Source: Spirochaetaceae bacterium
GTDB lineage: Bacteria; Spirochaetota; Spirochaetia; Treponematales; Breznakiellaceae
DNA length: 8,969 nucleotides
Reading direction: 5' to 3'
Assembly (NCBI GenBank): GCA_031258615.1
Contig: JAIRMP010000223.1
Coordinates: 1-8,969 of the forward strand
This document shows positions 4,769 through 8,969 of the stretch, one piece after another. Numbering within the stretch: position 1 is the first letter of the stretch; every line of letters begins with the position of its first letter. Both the position numbers and the translations under genes were made by a program. Under the pieces are notes generated by a model. That model was not told where the DNA came from. It saw only the letters and a program-made list of their open reading frames with translations, and did not search any database.

Positions 4769-5401
4769 ATGGATTATTTAAGTGAATTGATAACGCGCTA
4801 TCCATGTTTGTCAGTATGCGGGGATGACATAGGCGGGGCGTACGAAATACTGGAGACGGCTTACCGGATGTCCGGGAAAGTTTTGATTGCGGGCAACGGC
4901 GGAAGCGCCGCGGACGCCGACCATATCGCCGGTGAATTGATGAAGGGATTTGTAAAGAAACGGAGACCGCCGGCGCGGTTCCTCGAATCGCTCCGTCAGA
5001 TTACGGACGAAAAAACGGCGGACTACCTTGCCACCCGCATACAGGGAGGACTTCCCGTGATCAACCTGTCCAGCCACAGCGCGTTGATGACGGCGGCGAT
5101 AAACGATATAAGCGGAAGCATCATATACGCGCAGCAAGTTTACGCCTACGCGGACAAAAACGACGTATTTATCGGCATATCAACGTCAGGCAATTCGGAA
5201 AACGTGTACCTGGCCATGCTTACGGCGAAGGTGAAAGGACTTAAAACAATAGCTTTAACCGGCTCCTCCGGCGGTAAAATAGCAAAATTGGCGGATGTTT
5301 CCGTAAAGGCGCCGGAAACCGAAACTTACAAGGTGCAGGAATTGCACCTGCCGGTGTACCACTGCATCTGCCTTATGCTGGAGGAACGCTTTTTTGATTA
5401 A
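4769..5401 (+). CDS. gmhA: D-sedoheptulose 7-phosphate isomerase (GmhA-type SIS protein)
   Basis: Cytosolic enzyme converting sedoheptulose 7-phosphate to D-glycero-D-manno-heptose 7-phosphate, the first step to nucleotide-activated heptose. The 210 residues (numbered from this start) form one SIS domain: GNGGSAADADHIAGEL at about 42-57 with the GmhA metal/catalytic pair H52 and E56; ISTSGNS at about 137-143 binding phosphate; and QELHLPVYH with Q190 and H198, the spacing found in GmhA. The segment after KKRRPP is longer than in E. coli GmhA, as in related clostridial and spirochaetal proteins I remember. I chose the ATG at 4769 because homologues begin with a DYLxELIxRYP-like sequence and AAGGCAGG precedes it; an in-frame ATG at 4727, behind a G-run, would add 14 residues. 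The stop overlaps the next gene by 8 bp. A general sugar-phosphate isomerase role is the alternative, but the neighbour favours heptose. Confidence 0.88.
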   Translation: MDYLSELITRYPCLSVCGDDIGGAYEILETAYRMSGKVLIAGNGGSAADADHIAGELMKGFVKKRRPPARFLESLRQITDEKTADYLATRIQGGLPVINLSSHSALMTAAINDISGSIIYAQQVYAYADKNDVFIGISTSGNSENVYLAMLTAKVKGLKTIALTGSSGGKIAKLADVSVKAPETETYKVQELHLPVYHCICLMLEERFFD

Positions 5402-6713
5402 AGCCGTAATCATGGCGGGGGGAAAGGGCACGCGCGTTGCCAGCGTCGCCCCCGGTATCCCCAAACCAATGATACCGGTAAACGGGAAGCCGGTTCTTGA
5501 ACATCAGGTTGAAAGCCTTAAAAAAAACAGCATTTCCGAAATAATCATCGTTACGGGACATCTGGGACATACAATAAAAGATTATTTTTCGGACGGCAAA
5601 AAATATAACTGTAACATTTCTTACTATGAGGAAGACACCCCGCTTGGTTCCGCCGGGGCGCTGTTCAAAATACAGGAACGCCTGGACGATGACTTTTTGC
5701 TCGTCAACGGCGATATAATCTTTGATATTGATCTTTCACGGTTTGTTGAATTTCACCGCGGGCGCGCAGCGCTTGCGACCCTTGCCGTCCATCCGAACAG
5801 CCACCCGTTCGACAGCGCGCTGCTGGAAACCGATTCGGAATCGCGAGTCGTCTCATGGCTCAACAAAGAAGACCCCCGGAAGTATTACAGGAATCAGGTG
5901 AACTCAGGGCTTCACATCCTGTCAAAAAAACTGCTGGAAGGCGCGAGTTTTCCTGACGAAAAAGTAGACCTGGACAGGGACATACTGAAACCGGGCGTTT
6001 CCACCGGAAAAATCTTCGCGTACCGTACGCCGGAATACATCAAGGACATGGGCACGCCGGAACGTTACCGCCAGGTTGAAAAGGATATGAAGTCCGGGCT
6101 CGTCCAAAAAAAGAATCTTGCGAACAGGCAGCGGGCCATGTTCATAGACCGTGACGGAACAATCACAACGCTTGACGGCTTTGTAACAAGGCCGGAACAG
6201 CTCGTGCTGGCGGACGGCGCGGCGGCGGCGGTACGGATGATAAATGAAAGCGGCTTTCTGGCAATCGTGATAACGAATCAGCCCGTTATTGCGCGCGGTG
6301 AATGTACGGTAGAGGAACTGGACGAGATACACCGCAAGATGGAAACTGACCTGGGCTTTTCCGGCGCGTACATTGACGATATTTTTTACTGCCCGCACCA
6401 TCCGGACAAGGGCTTTGCGGGAGAACGCCCCGAATACAAGATTGAATGTGAATGCCGCAAACCGGAACCGGGCATGCTCCTTGCCGCCGCAAAGAAATAC
6501 AACATCGATCTGTCAGAATCGTATATGGCAGGCGACAGCAACAAGGACGCGCTTGCGGGGCTAAGGGCGGGCTGCCGGCCTGCCCTTATCAGGGCAGGCC
6601 GGCAGCATAGCGCGGAAACGGTTGACGACCGCGAGGCACCCGTATTTGGAAGCCTGTACGACTTTGTGGAACAAACATTGAGGGCTTATGGAAGCGCCGA
6701 TTTATGCGGTTGA
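5394..6713 (+). CDS. Fused heptose-1-phosphate nucleotidyltransferase (HddC-like) and heptose bisphosphate phosphatase (GmhB-like)
   Basis: Bifunctional cytosolic enzyme of 439 residues. Residues 1 to about 232 are a sugar-nucleotide transferase: AGGKGTR (8-14), IPKPM with K24, PLGSAGAL (83-90), NGDIIFDID with metal-binding D107, and VNSGLHI (169-175). Residues about 248-430 are a HAD-IIIA phosphatase: DRDGT (nucleophile D252, acid D254), TNQP (T294), a zinc loop C333-H335...C352-C354, RKP with K356, and GDSNKD with D381. GmhB removes the C7 phosphate of heptose 1,7-bisphosphate and HddC then adds a nucleotide at C1, so the fusion joins consecutive steps. Which NTP is used is not readable. 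It starts at TTG with GGAGG at 5380-5384 inside gmhA, overlapping it by 8 bp, which suggests coupled translation. Codons 393-404 form a 16-bp-arm palindrome. The required heptose-7-phosphate kinase is absent from the window. Confidence 0.92.
   Translation: MIKAVIMAGGKGTRVASVAPGIPKPMIPVNGKPVLEHQVESLKKNSISEIIIVTGHLGHTIKDYFSDGKKYNCNISYYEEDTPLGSAGALFKIQERLDDDFLLVNGDIIFDIDLSRFVEFHRGRAALATLAVHPNSHPFDSALLETDSESRVVSWLNKEDPRKYYRNQVNSGLHILSKKLLEGASFPDEKVDLDRDILKPGVSTGKIFAYRTPEYIKDMGTPERYRQVEKDMKSGLVQKKNLANRQRAMFIDRDGTITTLDGFVTRPEQLVLADGAAAAVRMINESGFLAIVITNQPVIARGECTVEELDEIHRKMETDLGFSGAYIDDIFYCPHHPDKGFAGERPEYKIECECRKPEPGMLLAAAKKYNIDLSESYMAGDSNKDALAGLRAGCRPALIRAGRQHSAETVDDREAPVFGSLYDFVEQTLRAYGSADLCG
6571..6606 (+). 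repeat. Perfect 16-bp inverted repeat inside the GmhB coding region
   Basis: GCTGCCGGCCTGCCCT (6571-6586), loop TATC, then AGGGCAGGCCGGCAGC (6591-6606) form an uninterrupted 16-bp stem. It encodes about residues 393-405 of the fusion, just after the HAD motif GDSNKD. GGCCTGCC is also part of the dispersed intergenic motif GCTGGCCTGCC. Confidence 0.85.
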
Positions 6714-6723
6714 CGCGACAAGA

Positions 6724-6759
6724 AAACGCCTCTTTAGCCGATAGACCAAAGAGACGTTT
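6724..6759. terminator. Bidirectional terminator between convergent genes
   Basis: AAACGCCTCTTT (6724-6735) pairs with AAAGAGACGTTT (6748-6759) with one mismatch around a 12-nt loop. It sits between the stops of the heptose fusion gene (6713) and the convergent membrane-protein gene (6771). On the minus strand the stem is followed by TTCTTG after its own terminal T run; on the plus strand it ends in GTTTCC. Both U-tracts are short. Confidence 0.6.
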
Positions 6760-6770
6760 CCGCACAGTTC

Positions 6771-7088
6771 CTACGCTGTGAGGTTGTCCTCTCCGTCCGT
6801 ATTTTTTTTGTGTTTGGCGGGCAAAAAAGAAAAATCCGTATTGAAGTATTTATTCATATCGACATTTCTAAAGATACGCCTTAACAGCGCGCGGTAAATC
6901 GCAAACGACAGAAATACAGACACAATAAACACAACAGGCAGGACAAACACGATAAAATTGTCGCTTATCAGCGGCTTTATGAAAACAAAAAACAAGAAAA
7001 ACATGGCAATGAACAGCAATACCGTTAAAAAAATATTAAAAGCTGTCGCCGCGATAATAAAAATAATTGTATTTCCTTTTTTTGTCAT
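6771..7088 (-). CDS. Small two-helix membrane protein coupled to lspA
   Basis: Function unknown. The 105-residue product has two strong hydrophobic segments, about residues 8-38 (rich in Phe/Ile/Leu) and about 45-68, then a basic/aromatic tail (YRALLRRIFRNVDMNKYF) and a charged, Lys/Asp-rich C-terminus. I believe it belongs to a small treponemal family often annotated only as 'leader peptide processing enzyme', apparently because it neighbours lspA; nothing in the sequence shows a catalytic site. The ATG at 7088 is chosen over an upstream in-frame ATG at 7154 because GGGAGG (7101-7096) lies 7 nt before it and it forms an ATGA overlap with the lspA stop. That tight coupling suggests coordinated amounts and perhaps physical association with LspA in the inner membrane. 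It ends before a bidirectional terminator. Confidence 0.85.
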   Translation of the reverse strand: MTKKGNTIIFIIAATAFNIFLTVLLFIAMFFLFFVFIKPLISDNFIVFVLPVVFIVSVFLSFAIYRALLRRIFRNVDMNKYFNTDFSFLPAKHKKNTDGEDNLTA

Positions 7089-7624
7089 GGACCTACCTCC
7101 CTTTTTGCGTTTGACGCGGGAAAAAACAGCGAAATCAGCCATATAAAAATGCATACAACGACGGATGAGTCCGCGATGTTGAACGTAGGCCAGCGTTCAA
7201 AACCAAGTATGCCGAAAAATTTAACGCTGATAAAATCAACGACGCCTTCCGGACGGAATATGCGGTCTATCAGGTTGCCTATGCCGCCGCCTATTATTCC
7301 GGCAACTGCCCAGCGCTGTAAACCTGTAAAATCGTTGGATTTCCAGTAAAAAAAACATAAAAAGCCCAGTACGATAAGCGGCAGCACTATGAACAGCGCC
7401 GGGCGAATCGACTCCGGCAGCCCGGCCCCCAGGCTGAACGCTATCACCTTGTTGCGCACATGGTACACGCGGAGTAAATCATTGTTAAAAACATCCGCAA
7501 TCATTGTCCCGATGGGCCACCTGCCGGCTATGTAAGATTTTGTGATCTGATCGAGCAGCACTATCAGTACGGTGAGCGAAAAAGGCAGCGCCTTCTTCAA
7601 AACGGTTGAATTGTTTTCAGTCAT
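7085..7624 (-). CDS. lspA: Lipoprotein signal peptidase (signal peptidase II)
   Basis: Inner-membrane aspartic protease that cleaves prolipoprotein signal peptides just before the lipid-modified cysteine. The 179 residues have four membrane segments at about 13-32, 73-93, 104-122 and 152-170, typical of LspA. Conserved blocks are visible: D25 in LLDQITKSYI, GGIGNLIDR (113-121), VVDFI with catalytic D130, and PTFNIADS with catalytic D152. The usual N-x-G-A-A-F block reads N58-K-V-I-A-F here, without the glycine, a variant I associate with spirochaetal LspA. Between the two aspartates is a slightly long loop (KFFGILGFERW). The ATG has AGGGG 6 nt upstream. It is preceded by a terminator for the Nif3 gene, so it needs its own promoter or read-through, and is coupled by ATGA to the small membrane protein downstream. 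Spirochaetes are rich in lipoproteins, so this is likely essential. Confidence 0.96.
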   Translation of the reverse strand: MTENNSTVLKKALPFSLTVLIVLLDQITKSYIAGRWPIGTMIADVFNNDLLRVYHVRNKVIAFSLGAGLPESIRPALFIVLPLIVLGFLCFFYWKSNDFTGLQRWAVAGIIGGGIGNLIDRIFRPEGVVDFISVKFFGILGFERWPTFNIADSSVVVCIFIWLISLFFPASNAKREVGP

Positions 7625-7650
7625 TAATATCCCCTGTAAAAAAGTCTTTA

Positions 7651-7684
7651 ATAAAAATATAAAAAAGCGGCTGTCCCGCCGCTT
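7651..7684 (-). terminator. Rho-independent terminator of the Nif3-family gene
   Basis: On the minus strand AAGCGGC (7684-7678), a 6-nt loop and GCCGCTT (7671-7665) are followed by a run of mostly T (7666 down to 7651, TTTTTTATATTTTTAT). This is a classic intrinsic terminator about 40 nt after the Nif3 stop and about 27 nt before the lspA start. Confidence 0.8.
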
Positions 7685-7710
7685 AACCGGGGATTAACGC
7701 GGAAGCGCTA

Positions 7711-7725
7711 CCCCCCCCCCCCCCC
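7711..7725. repeat. 15-base C homopolymer (G15 on the minus strand)
   Basis: Fifteen consecutive C residues. On the minus strand the G run starts with the last base of the TAG stop codon of the Nif3-family gene and continues into the 3' untranslated region before the terminator. The length may be subject to sequencing error or real slippage. Confidence 0.9.
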
Positions 7726-8486
7726 TATAACCCGGTCGGTACATCAATAAATTCGGCGTCAATATTCAGTTCCCGCCTGCAATGATCCATCAATTTAAGG
7801 ACTCCCCACACCTCGGTCGCATAGTGCCCGGCTGAAATCATATTGAGTCCGCCCTCAAGCGCCGCATGGTATATGGAATGGGAGCTTTCGCCTGTAACGT
7901 ACAGGTCTACGCCTTCTTCAATCGCCTGCGCCGCCTCCATAGCGGCCCCTCCGGAAATAACGGCGCAGGTGGCATTTTCGGCCTTGCCGAACGGGTAGAT
8001 AGCGACGGGAAGCGAATCGCAGAAACTGACGCGCCGTACCGCATCGTCTATGGTCAGCGGCCTGCGTAACCGTCCCTTGAAGCCGATTTTTATGCCGTGG
8101 TACAGGCCAAACGGTTCCTTATCCTCAATGTCCAACAGGCCGGCCAGCACTGCATTGTTCCCCACCTCGCTATGTTTATCGAGAGGAAGGTGCGCGGCGT
8201 AAATGGCCAAGTTATTTTTGAGCAAGAAGTCCAGACGTGAGCGCAGGACGCCCCCGATTCCGAGCGGCGCGCCCCAGAAGAGCCCGTGATGAACAAAAAG
8301 CATCCCCGCGCCGCAAGAGACCGCCCTCTTGAACGTTTCAAGGCAGGCGTCAACCGCAAACGCTATTTTCAGCACATCTGCTCCGTCGTTGTCAACCTGC
8401 AAACCGTTCAAAGACGAATCGACCGCTGTAAAATCATCCAGTTTCAAAACATCACGAAAAAAGGCGTCAAGCTGCCGGGTTTTCAT
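7725..8486 (-). CDS. Nif3-like dinuclear metal center protein (YbgI/YqfO family)
   Basis: Conserved cytosolic protein of the Nif3/DUF34 family; the old label 'GTP cyclohydrolase 1 type 2' rests on limited evidence and the cellular role is uncertain. The 253 residues match the short bacterial form (YbgI) without the YqfO-type inserted domain. All metal ligands known from YbgI are present: H66 and H67 in FVHHGLFWG, D103 in AAHLPLDKH, H221 and E225 in SAGHYATE. SSLNGLQV at 24-31 is the N-terminal family motif, and VTGE at about residue 198 is also conserved. It starts with ATG and no convincing Shine-Dalgarno. The stop TAG is immediately followed by a 15-G run, then a terminator, so it is probably transcribed alone. 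No neighbour points to a pathway. Confidence 0.94.
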   Translation of the reverse strand: MKTRQLDAFFRDVLKLDDFTAVDSSLNGLQVDNDGADVLKIAFAVDACLETFKRAVSCGAGMLFVHHGLFWGAPLGIGGVLRSRLDFLLKNNLAIYAAHLPLDKHSEVGNNAVLAGLLDIEDKEPFGLYHGIKIGFKGRLRRPLTIDDAVRRVSFCDSLPVAIYPFGKAENATCAVISGGAAMEAAQAIEEGVDLYVTGESSHSIYHAALEGGLNMISAGHYATEVWGVLKLMDHCRRELNIDAEFIDVPTGL

Positions 8487-8597
8487 ACCATTTCAGCATA
8501 TATCAAAGCCCCGAAAAAGAAAACCCGCCGCACTGCCCGATGAAATTCAAGGATAATTACTCGGCAGCAGGTGTGTTTGGTGCAGGCTGGACAAGCG
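8487..8597. other. Intergenic gap upstream of the Nif3-family gene
   Basis: About 110 bp between the Nif3 start and the stop of the next minus-strand gene. It must hold the Nif3 promoter, but I see no good -35/-10 pair; AT-rich GATATA around 8504-8509 (minus strand) is a weak candidate. The right end (8575-8597) is a copy of the dispersed repeat. Confidence 0.4.
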
Positions 8598-8608
8598 CTA
8601 TGCGCTTG
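8575..8608 (+). repeat. Composite copy of the dispersed repeat with a triloop hairpin
   Basis: 8575-8590 equals the GTTTGGTGCAGGCTGG core of the tandem repeat at 4631-4682. It is fused directly to CAAGCGC-TAT-GCGCTTG (8592-8608), whose stem is identical to 4331-4347. The stretch 8585-8608 differs from 4324-4347 only by two loop bases. The hairpin includes the TAG stop codon (8600-8598) of the minus-strand gene. Confidence 0.8.
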
Positions 8609-8969
8609 CCACCTCACTTGCAAGCCATTCCTTTATGTTGCGTTTTTCGTAGTCAAAGCTCACCCCCACCTTGAATAGCTTCTTCCCACTCCCGCGCCAG
8701 GGAAGCAGGTACTCCTTGCTGTCAATCTGCGCCAACGCTTCCTCAGCGCTCCCGTTCAGCTTGAACTCAAAGCAGTACACCTGCTTCCGCGTCTCTACAA
8801 GCGTGTCTATACGCCCGTCCGCCGTCTGCACCTCGGACAACGCCATCAGCCCCATCATCCTGAACACGAGGTGCACTATCGTCTGGTAGTACTTCTCGTC
8901 CTTCAAATGTATACCGTAGGGGATAGCCGCGAATATCGTCCTCAGCGCGTTCATCGCACCGTCCACATC
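8598..8969 (-). CDS. PD-(D/E)XK nuclease-domain protein, C-terminal part (probable AAA-ATPase-like/PDDEXK_9 protein)
   Basis: Only the last 124 residues are in the window; the reading frame is open to the window edge, so the start is not seen and the GTG near 8966 should not be taken as one. The visible part is the nuclease-like domain (formerly DUF1703) that normally follows an AAA-ATPase-like domain in proteins of about 500-580 residues, present in many copies in Treponema and Bacteroidetes genomes. After a YYQTIVHLVFRMMGL helix, the core reads GRIDTLVE, with the catalytic-type Asp, then VYCFEFKL with the E-x-K, and a Gln/Lys helix (ALAQIDSKEY), followed by KLFKVGVSFD. The catalytic residues look intact. 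The biological role of the family is not established; defence or mobile-element links have been suggested. The last codons and stop lie in the dispersed hairpin repeat. Confidence 0.85.
   Translation of the reverse strand, partial: DVDGAMNALRTIFAAIPYGIHLKDEKYYQTIVHLVFRMMGLMALSEVQTADGRIDTLVETRKQVYCFEFKLNGSAEEALAQIDSKEYLLPWRGSGKKLFKVGVSFDYEKRNIKEWLASEVASA

Overview
The window looks like chromosomal DNA from a spirochaete, most likely a Treponema of the termite-gut/environmental type (moderate GC). This rests on my memory of protein families, not on a search. The ribosomal protein S21 sequence, a small membrane protein coupled to lspA, a heptose nucleotidyltransferase-phosphatase fusion, a PD-(D/E)XK/AAA-ATPase-like gene end and the small repeats all fit that picture.

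Layout. (1) 1-357: a short plus-strand gene of unknown function that appears cut off at its 3' end, meeting a MATE gene tail to tail. (2) 343-2566, minus strand: a two-gene operon of a YcdX-type PHP metallohydrolase and a MATE multidrug/Na+ antiporter, driven by a near-consensus sigma-70 promoter at 2606-2634. (3) 2671-2982, plus: rpsU with its own promoter, a perfect Shine-Dalgarno, a TTG start and a hairpin after the stop. (4) 3035-4280, plus: a MacB/FtsX-type ABC permease with no ATPase beside it, preceded by a 30-bp palindrome and a TATAAT that runs into the start codon. (5) 4281-4693: non-coding, made of many small hairpins and mosaic direct and inverted repeats. (6) 4694-6713, plus: a sedoheptulose-7-phosphate isomerase (GmhA type) overlapping by 8 bp a fused nucleotidyltransferase/HAD phosphatase (HddC-GmhB type). 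Together they cover three of the four steps from sedoheptulose 7-phosphate to an NDP-heptose; the kinase is not here. (7) 6771-8486, minus: a two-TM membrane protein coupled by ATGA overlap to lspA, then a terminator, a 15-base C run and a Nif3-family gene. (8) 8575-8969: a copy of the dispersed repeat overlapping the 3' end of a PD-(D/E)XK nuclease-domain gene that runs off the window.

The individual genes are mostly recognisable housekeeping or envelope functions. The unexplained content is in the DNA between and at the ends of genes: same-polarity triloop hairpins with different stems, a 16-bp-arm palindrome inside the GmhB domain, a palindrome in front of the permease, and two G/C homopolymers at places where length change could alter expression. 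I found no tRNA, rRNA, CRISPR array, transposase or recognisable riboswitch.
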